Positions 24,173 through 33,055 of a stretch of 64,000 nt of DNA are shown here, one piece after another. The translations under genes were made by a program, and so were the position numbers. Below the pieces are notes generated by a model. The model searched no databases, had not been told where the DNA came from, and worked only from the letters and a program-made list of their open reading frames with translations. The first letter of the stretch is position 1. Every line of letters begins with the position of its first letter. Source of the DNA: RYN-230 sp036497945 (lineage in GTDB: Bacteria > Actinomycetota > Actinomycetes > Streptosporangiales > Streptosporangiaceae); assembly GCA_036497945.1 (NCBI GenBank), contig DASXIN010000090.1:23807-87806 (forward strand), in the 5' to 3' direction.

Positions 24173-25200
24173 ACTACGACTTCGTCAACGTCTGCCGCGA
24201 GGAACTCATCCTCTGCGGCGTTCACGAGGGCGAGGCAGTAGCCATCCTCAGCTCGGACGCGGAGGGAGAGCTCCTCGGGCACGCCGCCGCGTTCATGCAG
24301 GCGGCCAAGGAACTCGGCGCGCTGCCCTACCACGTGCGGGTTCCCGCGGCCCGGGGCAAGGGGGCAGCGACCTGGGAAGTGGGCACCACGCCGCTGACCG
24401 GGCACCCGGCCGCGATGGCCGCGCTCAAGGAAGCCGCCATCGTGATCGACCTCGTCTTCATGCTGTTCTCCAAGGAGCAGCTGGAGATCCAGGCGTCGGG
24501 CACCCGCATCCTGCTGGCCGTGGAGCCCATCGACGTGCTCTCCCGGCTGCTGCCCGACCGGCAGCTCCGCGAGCGGGTGGAGTTCGCCGGGGACCTGCTG
24601 GCCGCGGCGAAGAGCCTCCGCATCGAGCACGAGAACGGCACCAACCTGGTGTACCGGCTCGGCAAGTACCCGACCATCACCGAGTACGGCTACACCGACG
24701 AGCCGGGCCGCTGGGACCACTGGCCGTCCGGCTTCCTGTTCACCGGGGCCTACGAGGACGGCGTAGACGGCACCATGATCCTCGCCCCCGGCACGATCAA
24801 CTACCCGTTCAAGTCCTACGTGCGCACGCCGATCCGGCTGCAGGTCGAGTCAGGCCGGATCGTCGACATCTCCGGCGAGCTCGACGCCGAACTGATGCGC
24901 GACTACATGGAACAGTTCAACGATCCCGAGGGGTACGCCATCTCGCACATCGGCTGGGGGCTCAACGAGAAGGCCCGCTGGTCGGCGCCGATGATGGACA
25001 CCCGGGGTATCGGCCAGGAAGGGCGCTCGTTCTACGGCAACGTCCTGTTCGCCACCGGCCCCAACCAGGAACTGGGCGGCAGCAACGCCTCCCCGTGCCA
25101 CATCGACATTCCGCTGCACGGCTACTCCCTCTACCTCGATGACCGCCAGATCGTCGACCGGGGCGACATCGCCGTCCGCGAAATGAAACCGCGCGGCTGA
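24169..25200 (+). CDS. 2,5-dihydroxypyridine 5,6-dioxygenase (NicX family)
   Basis: The 343-residue protein belongs to the M29-aminopeptidase-like NicX family: MNYDFVNVCREELILCGVHE, a central YPFKSYVRTPIRLQVESG strand region, the HIGWGLNEKARW segment and the C-terminal SPCHIDIPLHG, whose His-x-Asp supplies Fe(II) ligands in NicX. It opens the ring of 2,5-dihydroxypyridine to N-formylmaleamate. The deformylase and maleate isomerase genes for the next steps are just downstream, strongly supporting the call. Its ATG overlaps the amidase stop (ATGA). Confidence 0.85.
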   Translation: MNYDFVNVCREELILCGVHEGEAVAILSSDAEGELLGHAAAFMQAAKELGALPYHVRVPAARGKGAATWEVGTTPLTGHPAAMAALKEAAIVIDLVFMLFSKEQLEIQASGTRILLAVEPIDVLSRLLPDRQLRERVEFAGDLLAAAKSLRIEHENGTNLVYRLGKYPTITEYGYTDEPGRWDHWPSGFLFTGAYEDGVDGTMILAPGTINYPFKSYVRTPIRLQVESGRIVDISGELDAELMRDYMEQFNDPEGYAISHIGWGLNEKARWSAPMMDTRGIGQEGRSFYGNVLFATGPNQELGGSNASPCHIDIPLHGYSLYLDDRQIVDRGDIAVREMKPRG

Positions 25201-25225
25201 GTTAGCCGCCGCGTCACCGCCCGCA

Positions 25226-25251
25226 CCTGCCCGCGGGAGCCGCCGGGCAGG
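25226..25251 (+). terminator. Hairpin between dioxygenase and permease genes
   Basis: A perfect 8-bp stem (CCTGCCCG/CGGGCAGG) with a 10-nt loop lies 26 bp after the NicX-type stop. Because the operon seems to continue downstream, it may be an attenuator or an mRNA-stability element rather than a full stop. Confidence 0.45.
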
Positions 25252-25285
25252 CGCAGCGATGACGCCATGCCCTAAGGAGGGGCAC

Positions 25286-26815
25286 ATGACGAACCTTGAA
25301 GCCGGCGCTTCGATTCCGGCGGGTCAGGGCCGGGACAGTTTCGGGCGGATCGAGACCCGGGGCATCGACATGATCCCCGACGTGGAGCGCCGGGCTAAGC
25401 CGTACACGTTGTTCTCGGTCTTCTTCGGGCCGCAGTTCGGCTACGGCAACATGCTGTTCGGCGCGCTGCCCATCGCGTTCGGCCTCGGCTGGTGGGCGGC
25501 GTTCTGGTCGGTCACGATCGGCGCGGCGGTCGGCTCCCTGGTCTTCCTGGGGATCAGCCCGCTCAGCCCGAAGACCGGGACCAACACCCAGGTGTCCAGC
25601 GGGATCGCGTTCGGCGTCCGGGGCCGGCTCCTCGGCTCCGGGATCACCTGGTTCATCGCCGTCGGGTTCTTCATCATCCTGATCTACACGTCCGGCCAGG
25701 CCGTGGTGGACACGTTCAACCGCTGGTTCGGCACGCCAACCGGGCTGGGGGCGCTGTCCGTCGGCATGCTGGCCGTCCTGATCATCACCTGCCTGGCCGC
25801 CGTCCTGGGGCATGGCACGCTGGAGAAGGGCATCCGCGGCATCAACGTGGTCTCGATCGTCATCCTGGTCATGCTGATCGCCGTGTTCGCGCCCAAGTTC
25901 CAGGTGATCCAGGGCTCGCATTACCTGCTGGGCACCTTCTGGCCGACCTGGTTCATCGCGACCACCACCACCGCGTCACTGCCCATCTCGTGGGGGCCGT
26001 TCGTCGGCGACTACGGCCGGTACATCCCGGCCAGCGCGCCGTCCTGGAAGGTCAGCGCCTACGCGGTGACTGGCATCTTCTCCGGCTGCTGGCTCGCGAT
26101 GACGGCGGCGGCGTTCGCAGCCACCTCTTTCCCGGCGCAGGCCGGCAACTTCGTCACCGGTATCACCGCCGCCGCGCCGGTCTGGTTCCTGTTCCCGCTG
26201 CTGCTGGTGCCCGGCCTGGCGTCGAACATCGCCAGCGCGGCCATGTCGCTGTATAACGCGACGCTGGACATCGGCGCCTGGCCGTTCTTCTACCGGTTCA
26301 AGCGCTACATCATCACGGCCGTGTTCGGGTTGGTGCTGCTCGGGCTGACCTATCTGTTCGTGGTGGCGACGAACTTCCTCACCAATCTCGAGGCGTTCGT
26401 CACCATCATGATCGTCACCGCGACGCCGTGGATGGTCATCATCGGCATCGAGTTCGTGCTCAGCCGCAATGACATCTCGCCCATCGACCTGCATGCGTTC
26501 GCCATCCCGGGCATGCACGGGAAGTACTGGTTCCAGAACGGGGTGAATGTGCGGGCGCTCATCGCCTGGCTCTGCGGCGCGGGCCTCGGCCTCACGTTCT
26601 CCACCAACTCGCTGTTCACCGGGCCGCTGGAGTCCTCGGTCAGCGGCGTGGACATCTCCTGGCTGATCGCCGGGATCGTGGGCGGGGTGGTCTACCTGGC
26701 GCTGCGCTACGCGGCCCGCCGTGCGGTCAGCCTGTCCGGGGTGCGCGACACGGACCTGGCCGATTCCGTCCCGGGCGTCCCCGGCGTGCCCGGCGTGCCC
26801 GGAATGGACGCATGA
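25286..26815 (+). CDS. NCS1 family permease (nucleobase/cation symporter type)
   Basis: The 509-residue protein has about 12 membrane segments and NCS1 features near the N-terminus (IETRGIDMIPDVERRAKPYT; FFGPQFGYGNMLFG) and an SWGPFVGDYGRYIP loop. NCS1 carriers import small N-heterocycles such as cytosine, uracil, hydantoin and pyridoxine, so uptake of the pyridine substrate is likely. The ATG at 25286 follows a strong TAAGGAGG; an upstream ATG at 25259 lacks one. The C-terminal tail contains a tandem 9-bp repeat encoding GVPGVPGVPG. Confidence 0.85.
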   Translation: MTNLEAGASIPAGQGRDSFGRIETRGIDMIPDVERRAKPYTLFSVFFGPQFGYGNMLFGALPIAFGLGWWAAFWSVTIGAAVGSLVFLGISPLSPKTGTNTQVSSGIAFGVRGRLLGSGITWFIAVGFFIILIYTSGQAVVDTFNRWFGTPTGLGALSVGMLAVLIITCLAAVLGHGTLEKGIRGINVVSIVILVMLIAVFAPKFQVIQGSHYLLGTFWPTWFIATTTTASLPISWGPFVGDYGRYIPASAPSWKVSAYAVTGIFSGCWLAMTAAAFAATSFPAQAGNFVTGITAAAPVWFLFPLLLVPGLASNIASAAMSLYNATLDIGAWPFFYRFKRYIITAVFGLVLLGLTYLFVVATNFLTNLEAFVTIMIVTATPWMVIIGIEFVLSRNDISPIDLHAFAIPGMHGKYWFQNGVNVRALIAWLCGAGLGLTFSTNSLFTGPLESSVSGVDISWLIAGIVGGVVYLALRYAARRAVSLSGVRDTDLADSVPGVPGVPGVPGMDA

Positions 26816-26843
26816 CCCGCGTGACCAGCAAGGGAAAGAGAAA

Positions 26844-27659
26844 ATGAAGAAGTCGGAATCGGTGTTCTTCCGGTCGGGTGAGCTGCGGATGCACGCGGCC
26901 CGGCATCCCGGCAGCGGGGACCGGCCGATCGTGGTGGTGCCCGGCATCACCACGCCGGCCGGGGCCTTCGCCGTGGCCGCCAGCCGGCTGGCCGACGTCG
27001 GCTCGGACGTCTACGTGCTCGACATGCGGGGCCGCGGGCTGTCGCAGCGGGCCCCGTATGGCGCGCACCGGGCCGGTGATTACGCCGACGACGTGCTGGC
27101 CCTCATCGACCAGGTCGGGCTGCATCAGCCAGTCCTGGTCGGGCACTCGCTCGGCGCCCGGGTGGTGGCCTCCGCCCGGGCCCGGGTGCCCGGCGCGTCG
27201 GCCGGCGTGGTGGCCATCGACCCGCCCATGTCGGGGCCCGGCCGCCGCCCGTACCCGATGACGCTCGACCGTTTCCTCAGCGGCCTGCATGGGGCGCGCG
27301 CCGGGCACGGCACGGAGCAGGCCAGGGCGGACTACCCAACCTGGACCGAGGAGGAGGCGCGGCTGCGCGGCGAGTGGCTCGCCTCCTGCGACGAGGTCGC
27401 CGTGGTGGAGAGCTACGCGTGGTTCCACCTCGAGGCCTTCGAGCCGGTCTGGCGTGCGGTTGAGCCACCTGCGCTGCTGCTGTTCGGAGCCGACAGCCCG
27501 GTGGTCACCGCGGCGGACGCGGACCTGCTCCGCCGGGTGAACCCGCGGGCCGAGGTGGTCGCCGTGCCGGACAGCGGGCACATGATCCCATGGGACAACC
27601 TGGCCCAGACGGTGGCCGAGGTCGAGAGGTTCCTGTCCCGGCTGGGGGCCAGCGCATGA
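26844..27659 (+). CDS. N-formylmaleamate deformylase (NicD-like alpha/beta hydrolase)
   Basis: The 271-residue alpha/beta-hydrolase shows VVVPGITTPAGAF (oxyanion region), the nucleophile elbow GHSLGARV, an acid in LLFGADSPVV and the base in VPDSGHMIPW. Its position directly after a NicX-type dioxygenase and before a maleate isomerase fits NicD, which removes formate from N-formylmaleamate. The start ATG 26844 lies behind GGGAAAGAG. Its TGA overlaps the ATG of the HD-domain gene. Confidence 0.82.
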   Translation: MKKSESVFFRSGELRMHAARHPGSGDRPIVVVPGITTPAGAFAVAASRLADVGSDVYVLDMRGRGLSQRAPYGAHRAGDYADDVLALIDQVGLHQPVLVGHSLGARVVASARARVPGASAGVVAIDPPMSGPGRRPYPMTLDRFLSGLHGARAGHGTEQARADYPTWTEEEARLRGEWLASCDEVAVVESYAWFHLEAFEPVWRAVEPPALLLFGADSPVVTAADADLLRRVNPRAEVVAVPDSGHMIPWDNLAQTVAEVERFLSRLGASA

Positions 27660-28288
27660 AGGCGGTAGAGGACCAGGACGAGACGGAGAGCAGCAGCGTG
27701 CGCAGTGCCATCGACGCAGCCCCGAGCGTGCCCGCAGCCACCGAGGTCGAGCGGCGGGCCATCGCTTGGATCGGCCCGTACAGCCAGGCCTGGCACCTGG
27801 AGCGGGCCAGGGACTGGCTGGTCTACCTCGATCCGGGCGCTCCCCTGGAGGCACGCCTGGCTGTGGTGACCCACGACATCGAGAGGATGTTCCCGAACGG
27901 CCCGCGACTCGACAAGGCGACCGGCCGCTGGGATGACCCGCATTACCTGTACGCGCACGCCGCGCGATCGGCCGAAGTCGTCGGCTTCTGGCTGCACGCG
28001 CAGCACGACGTTCCCGAGACGGTCGAGCTGCCCGAAGTTCAGCGGCTGATCACGCTGCACGAGTTCGGCGGCGTGGGCGGCGCGGACCTGGTCCAGGCGG
28101 CCGACTCGCTGTCCTTCCTGGAGACGCTGCAGGACGTCGTCCGGAAGTGGGTGACGCACGGTGAGTGCGACGCCGGGCAGGCCCGCGCTAAGCACCGCTA
28201 CATGGCCGAACGGATCCGGGTCCCGGCCGCGCGACCGATAGCGGAACGGCTGCTCCAGCAGGCGCTCGCGTCACTCGACGACCTGTAG
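27656..28288 (+). CDS. HD-domain phosphohydrolase-like protein
   Basis: The 210-residue protein has an HD-superfamily metal-ligand pattern: AWHLERA, VTHDIERMFP (the HD pair), YAHAARSAEVV, TLHEFGG and a final Asp in AADSLSFLE. HD proteins mostly remove phosphate from organic substrates. It is embedded between the deformylase (ATGA overlap) and the maleate isomerase, and a phosphotransfer system is encoded in the same run. I infer that it may remove a phosphate group put on the pyridine hydroxyl earlier in the pathway. No known nicotinate pathway needs such a step. Confidence 0.6.
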   Translation: MKAVEDQDETESSSVRSAIDAAPSVPAATEVERRAIAWIGPYSQAWHLERARDWLVYLDPGAPLEARLAVVTHDIERMFPNGPRLDKATGRWDDPHYLYAHAARSAEVVGFWLHAQHDVPETVELPEVQRLITLHEFGGVGGADLVQAADSLSFLETLQDVVRKWVTHGECDAGQARAKHRYMAERIRVPAARPIAERLLQQALASLDDL

Positions 28289-28300
28289 CAGGGCGGCCTG

Positions 28301-29017
28301 ATGAGGACACCGTACCGCGTCGGCCTGATCGTGCCGAGCTCGAACGTCACGATGGAAACCGAGATCCCGATGCTGCTGTCCCGGCACCCGGCCATGGCCC
28401 GGCGCGGCGTGACCTTCCACTCCAGCCGGGCGGCGCTGCACCGGGTTGACCCGGAATCGCTGCAGCGCATGGTGGCCGAAAGCGATCGCTGTGCGCGGGA
28501 ACTGGCCGACGCGCGGCTCGACGTCGTGGCGTATGCCTGCCTGATCGCCATCATGGCGGCCGGCCCCGGGGCGCACGAGGCGGCGGAACAGCGGCTGGCT
28601 GGCACCCTCGCCGCCGCCGGATCCGCGGTGCCGGTGACGAGCAGTGCGGGGGCCCTGGTAAGGGCACTGCAGCGGCTCAGGGCCAGCCGGGTGGCCATCG
28701 TGACCCCGTACCTGAAGCCACTCACCGTCCTGGTCATCAACTATCTCGCCGGGTACGGGATCACCGTTACCGACTCGGTCAGCCTCGAGGTGGCCGACAA
28801 CGTCGATGTCGGGCGGCTCGATCCCGCGGACCTGAGCGGCCACGTCAAGCGGCTGGACCTGACCGGCGTGGATGCGCTCGTGCTCTCCGCCTGTGTGCAG
28901 ATGCCCTCGCTGGCCGCGCTGGACGAGGTGAGCCGGCAGACGCAGGTTCCCGTGCTGTCCGCCGCCACGGCCACCGCCGGCGAAGTACTCGCCTTGCTTG
29001 GCCAGCCGGACCAGTAG
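28301..29017 (+). CDS. Maleate cis-trans isomerase (NicE-like, Asp/Glu racemase superfamily)
   Basis: The 238-residue protein begins YRVGLIVPSSNVTMETEIP, typical of maleate isomerase. It contains VVAYACLIAIMA and a second cysteine in LVLSACVQMPSL, giving the two catalytic Cys of the superfamily. It converts maleate to fumarate, the last step of pyridine-ring degradation before the citric acid cycle. It is the last gene of the plus-strand catabolic run, 12 bp after the HD gene, and converges with the metal ATPase gene. Confidence 0.88.
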   Translation: MRTPYRVGLIVPSSNVTMETEIPMLLSRHPAMARRGVTFHSSRAALHRVDPESLQRMVAESDRCARELADARLDVVAYACLIAIMAAGPGAHEAAEQRLAGTLAAAGSAVPVTSSAGALVRALQRLRASRVAIVTPYLKPLTVLVINYLAGYGITVTDSVSLEVADNVDVGRLDPADLSGHVKRLDLTGVDALVLSACVQMPSLAALDEVSRQTQVPVLSAATATAGEVLALLGQPDQ

Positions 29018-29040
29018 CGCCCTGGCGTGTCACTGGCCAG

Positions 29041-31401
29041 CTACGCCCACTCGCCACCGCGCCTGCTGCTGAACGATGGCTCATCGGCTGGGTCGCCGAG
29101 CGACAAGTAGTTCTCGTCCTCCTGGGCGGTGTGCAGCCGGAGGATAGCGTCGAGGCCGTAGAGCAGGCTACGGAGCTCGGCGGTATCCGCCTCGTCCGGG
29201 GCGCCGTCGCCGATGTCATCGAGCAACCGCCCGAGCCGGAGTATCTGATAGCTGATCTCGGCGTGCGCTCGGCTCATCGGAGCGGTTGGGTCGTCCCCGC
29301 CGACCACCCGGTTGACGACCGGATACAGCTGAGTGTCCTCGGCGAGTTCGTGCGGTTCGATCTGTGTGGTGAGCAGCGTGTAGGCCTGCCGGATCTGGGC
29401 CATCGCCGCAGCGGGCGGGGTCGCAGCGAGCGCGTCGGCGGCCGCGCGGACCTGGTCGATGTCGGCGTGCACCATCTCGTGCTCGGCGCGGAACCGCTGG
29501 GTGAGCGCGGCGTCCGCCGGGGCCAGGGGCGCGGCGGGAGTGGCGGGCCGCAGGGCGCGCAGCGCGTTGAGGATCACCGCCACGTCGATGGCCTCCTGCA
29601 ACAGCGCCCCCCATACCGCTGGCAGCAGTCCAGCTGCGGCCACGCCCATCGCGGCCAGCGATAGGCCCATCCCGGCGAGCACGCTCTGCCGCGCGATGGT
29701 CCGGGTCCGGCGGCTGATCGCGGCCACCTCCCCGAGCCGGTTCAGCCGGTCCACGGTGAGTACCGCGTCGGCGGCCTCGGAGGATGCGGTGGATCCCCGG
29801 GCGCCCATGGCCACGCCCACGTCAGCCAGCGCGAGGGCGGGTGCGTCGTTGATGCCGTCCCCGGTCATGATGACCGGTCCTCGGCGCTGTTCCTGGCGGA
29901 CGGCGGCGAGCTTACCGGCTGGGGTGAGCCCGGCGAGAACCTCGTCCACGCCGGTCATCGCGCCGACGGCCTCGGCTACCTCGGCCCGGTCACCGGTGGC
30001 CAGGATGATCCGGCCGATACCGCCGCGGCGCAGCGCCCGGATGGTGGCCCGGGCGTCCGGCCGGATCCGGTCGGCCAGCAGCAGCGCCCCCGCGGGCCGG
30101 TGGTCGACCGCGACGAACACGGTCAGCACCCCATCGAGCCGGGCACGACGCCGGACGGCCCGCACCCAGGATGGGGTGCCCGTCACCCCGGCCCATTCCG
30201 CTCGGCCGAGCGCCACGTGCTGACCGGCGACGGTTCCCGCGATCCCCTGGCCGGCTTGCTCGGTCACATCTTCGGGCCGGTCCAGGGCGTAGCCCCGGTC
30301 GGCGGCCGCGTGGATGATCGCGCTCGCCAGCACGTGGCTGGACACCTGATCCAGGGAGGCCGCCGCGCGGAGGATCTTCGCGGGCGGCAGCCATCCGGCT
30401 GGGACGATCGCGGTGACCTGTGGCCGCCCGACGGTGAGCGTGCCGGTCTTGTCCAGCAGCAGGGTCCGGCACTGGGCGAGGCGTTCCAGCACAGCGCCGT
30501 TCTTGACCACCACGCCACGGCGTGCCGCCGCCGACAAACCGGAGACCAGGGCCACCGGTGCGGCCAGGATGAGCGGGCATGGCGTGGCCACCACCAGAAC
30601 CGCCACCGCGCGAGCCGGGCCGCCGAGGGCCCAGGCGGCGCCGGCCACGGCCAGGGTCAGTGGGAGGAACCACAATGCGTACCGGTCGGCCAGCCGGACG
30701 AACGGCGCCTGCGACCGTTCCGCCTCGGCCACCAGGCGGATGATCCCCGCGTACGTGCTGTCTTCGGCGCTAGTCGTCGCGCGCAGGTCGAACGGGCCGC
30801 CGACGTTCAGCACGCCACTGCGCACCGGGTCACTGGCCGGCCGCTCAACCGGATGCGCCTCACCCGTGAGCGCGGACTCATCCAGCACCGCCGACCCGCG
30901 GGCCACGGTGCCGTCCACCGGAAGCACATCACCGGGCGCGACCATGAGCAGGTCGCCAGGGACGATCCCGGCCAGCGGCACCGTCTCCAGCGAGCCGTCG
31001 CGGTACCGCCGCGCGGTCCGCGGTGCGCGGGCCAGCAGCGCGTGCAAGTCCCGCTGGGCCCGTTCGGCGGCCCATTCCTCCAGCGTCCGCCCGCTGGTAA
31101 GCATGACGGCGATCAGCGCGGCCGCGAGCTGTTCACCGACGGCCATCGCCCCGGCCACGGCGAGGACCGCGATCAGGTCTACCCCGATCCGGCCGCGGCG
31201 GAGGCTGCCGGCGGTGGCCCACAGTGCGTAGCCGAGCCCGGCCGCCGCGGTAGCCAGCCATAGGGCGTCAGCGGTCGGCCTGGCTCCGGCCAGCGCTGCG
31301 ACCGCGCCGCCGGCCAGGCCGGAGACCGTCACAGCCAGCAGCAGCAGCGCCGAATGACGGCTCACCAGCTGCCGGCCGCGATGCAGGATTCCCAGCGCCA
31401 T
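29041..31401 (-). CDS. P1B-type metal-exporting ATPase fused to a hemerythrin-like domain
   Basis: The 786-residue chain has six to eight membrane segments, the translocation motif TPCPLI (about 273-278), the phosphorylated Asp in LLDKTGTLTVG (D317) and the hinge MTGDGINDAPALALADVG. The last 145 residues form a hemerythrin-like bundle (RAEHEMVHADIDQV; EPHELAEDTQLYPVV; RLHTAQEDENYLSL) with His/Glu spacing for a di-iron site. This fusion and the TPCPLI motif match P1B-5 ATPases such as rhizobial Nia, which export Fe2+/Ni2+. The hemerythrin part probably senses oxygen or iron. The start at 31401 has GGGAGG; it is the last gene of a five-gene minus-strand operon. Confidence 0.85.
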   Translation of the reverse strand: MALGILHRGRQLVSRHSALLLLAVTVSGLAGGAVAALAGARPTADALWLATAAAGLGYALWATAGSLRRGRIGVDLIAVLAVAGAMAVGEQLAAALIAVMLTSGRTLEEWAAERAQRDLHALLARAPRTARRYRDGSLETVPLAGIVPGDLLMVAPGDVLPVDGTVARGSAVLDESALTGEAHPVERPASDPVRSGVLNVGGPFDLRATTSAEDSTYAGIIRLVAEAERSQAPFVRLADRYALWFLPLTLAVAGAAWALGGPARAVAVLVVATPCPLILAAPVALVSGLSAAARRGVVVKNGAVLERLAQCRTLLLDKTGTLTVGRPQVTAIVPAGWLPPAKILRAAASLDQVSSHVLASAIIHAAADRGYALDRPEDVTEQAGQGIAGTVAGQHVALGRAEWAGVTGTPSWVRAVRRRARLDGVLTVFVAVDHRPAGALLLADRIRPDARATIRALRRGGIGRIILATGDRAEVAEAVGAMTGVDEVLAGLTPAGKLAAVRQEQRRGPVIMTGDGINDAPALALADVGVAMGARGSTASSEAADAVLTVDRLNRLGEVAAISRRTRTIARQSVLAGMGLSLAAMGVAAAGLLPAVWGALLQEAIDVAVILNALRALRPATPAAPLAPADAALTQRFRAEHEMVHADIDQVRAAADALAATPPAAAMAQIRQAYTLLTTQIEPHELAEDTQLYPVVNRVVGGDDPTAPMSRAHAEISYQILRLGRLLDDIGDGAPDEADTAELRSLLYGLDAILRLHTAQEDENYLSLGDPADEPSFSSRRGGEWA

Positions 31402-31484
31402 AACATCAGCCTCCCGGCCGGCCGGGGCGGCTGGCAGGGCCGGAAGTCAGCCACCCGCAGGGCCGTCCGGCCTCGGCGTGGATA

Positions 31485-33023
31485 TCACGGGAGGACCAGC
31501 CCGAGCCAGGCGTCCAGTTGAGTCGCGTCGGCGATCTCGGTGCGCAGGCCGATGTAGCCGTCAGGACGGACGGCGGTCAAGCCGCGGCCGGGAGAGCTGG
31601 TGAGATGGTGCATGCTGACTAGCGGGCCCCGCGGCGGCAGGGTGTCGAGCGCGGCTGCGTCCCGGTCGAGCAGGACGTGCACACCCGGCCGCGCGAGCAA
31701 TTCGTGCATCCGGAGGCTGCGCCAAGCGACGGTCACGGTGCGGTCGGGCAGCCGGTCCCCGGCCCGCGGCCCGCGGCGCGGAGGCGGAGTCCCCTCTACC
31801 GACAGCGGGCTGGCACGGTAGTTCACCCCCAGCTGTGAGAGCAGCCGGATCCCCGCGGCGACCATCCGGCGGCGTGCCATGACCACGGGCACGAGCGGGG
31901 CGGCCAGCGGTGCCACCTGGCTGCGCAGCGCCGAGGCAACCAGGCCAGGGCAGGCCTCACCCCAGAACGCCAGGTGCGTCATCCCCAGCACCTGCCGGGC
32001 CACCGGCCTGCGCTCGCGATCATAGGAGCCGAGCAGTACCGCGCTGTCCGGTCGCGCGGCGGCGAAGGCCAGCTTCCAGCCCAGGTTCGCCGCATCCTGG
32101 ATGGCGGCGTTCATGCCCTGGCCGGTAGCCGGGGAGTAGGCATGGGCGGCGTCCCCGGCCAGAAACAGCCGTCCCGCCCGGAACCGGCTGGCCACGCGGT
32201 GCTGCAACGGCACCCGCGCGGACCATGCCAGGTGGGTAATCTGCGCACCCAGGCCCGCCTGGTCCAGGAGCGCCTGCAGCTCAGCGCGGGGGACCGGGGG
32301 ACCGGGCTGCCCGGACGGCAGCTGATCGGCAGCGGCGGGCCGCGTCGCGAGCAGCCGCCAGGTCGCCCGCTCGCCCAGCGGAAATACGAACAGCAGCCCG
32401 CGCCGGCCCGCCACGACGTGCGCGGCATCCCCGGCCAGGTCGGCATCGAGCTCGGCGTCGGCCAGCACGATCTCTACGGGGTAGGGCCTGCCCGGCCACC
32501 CGACGCCGGCCGACGTCCGCACCGTGCTGCCGGGACCATCGCAGCCGGCCACGAAGCCGAACGGAGCTTCGGTCACCGTGTCCTGCGATCGCAGCACCGC
32601 CCGCACACCCCCGGCATCCTGGTGCAATACGACCAGCTCGGTGCCGCGCTCTACCGCCACCCCGCGCTCGGCCAGGGCCTGCGCCAGCGCCGTTTCGACA
32701 TCCATCTGCCGGATCAGTGACAGGTGCGGGAACGCGGTGTCCGGCAGGGCGAGATCGGCCAGCCTGACCCGGACCGCGCGGGAACCCAGCCGCAGATCCA
32801 CCGCTGGAGCGATGTCTGCCCGGGCCAGCAACGCCCCCGTCACCGCGAGCGGGCGCAGCACCTCCAGGGTGCGGGCATGCAGGATCAAAGCGCGGGAAGG
32901 CCGGAAGGCGGCCGGCCGCCGCTCGATGACCCGGACCTCGGCACCATGGTCATGGGCCTGCAAGGCGAGGGCCAGCCCGGCCGGGCCCGCGCCCACCACC
33001 AGAATGCCGGCTCGCCCGCTCAT
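31485..33023 (-). CDS. FAD-dependent aromatic monooxygenase (PheA/TfdB type)
   Basis: The 512-residue flavoprotein has an N-terminal Rossmann motif (VVGAGPAGLALALQAHDHGA), a central FVAGCDGPGSTVR corresponding to the DG motif, and LAGDAAHAYSPATGQGMN, the FAD-ribityl motif of class A monooxygenases. The last 120 residues are the thioredoxin-like tail of the phenol hydroxylase branch. It hydroxylates or epoxidises aromatic compounds with NAD(P)H and O2; the substrate is unknown. It lies 32 bp after the DsrE2 gene and 83 bp before the ATPase. It is in a different operon from the pyridine genes and larger than the roughly 380-residue NicC. Confidence 0.82.
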   Translation of the reverse strand: MSGRAGILVVGAGPAGLALALQAHDHGAEVRVIERRPAAFRPSRALILHARTLEVLRPLAVTGALLARADIAPAVDLRLGSRAVRVRLADLALPDTAFPHLSLIRQMDVETALAQALAERGVAVERGTELVVLHQDAGGVRAVLRSQDTVTEAPFGFVAGCDGPGSTVRTSAGVGWPGRPYPVEIVLADAELDADLAGDAAHVVAGRRGLLFVFPLGERATWRLLATRPAAADQLPSGQPGPPVPRAELQALLDQAGLGAQITHLAWSARVPLQHRVASRFRAGRLFLAGDAAHAYSPATGQGMNAAIQDAANLGWKLAFAAARPDSAVLLGSYDRERRPVARQVLGMTHLAFWGEACPGLVASALRSQVAPLAAPLVPVVMARRRMVAAGIRLLSQLGVNYRASPLSVEGTPPPRRGPRAGDRLPDRTVTVAWRSLRMHELLARPGVHVLLDRDAAALDTLPPRGPLVSMHHLTSSPGRGLTAVRPDGYIGLRTEIADATQLDAWLGLVLP

Positions 33024-33055
33024 CAGGCCCCCAGATCATCGGACCCCTCAGCCGC

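Noticed and set aside
31485..33023. NicC-type 6-hydroxynicotinate monooxygenase completing the pyridine pathway
   Set aside because: It is on the opposite strand in the sulfur/ATPase operon, is about 130 residues longer than NicC and has the phenol-hydroxylase-type tail.
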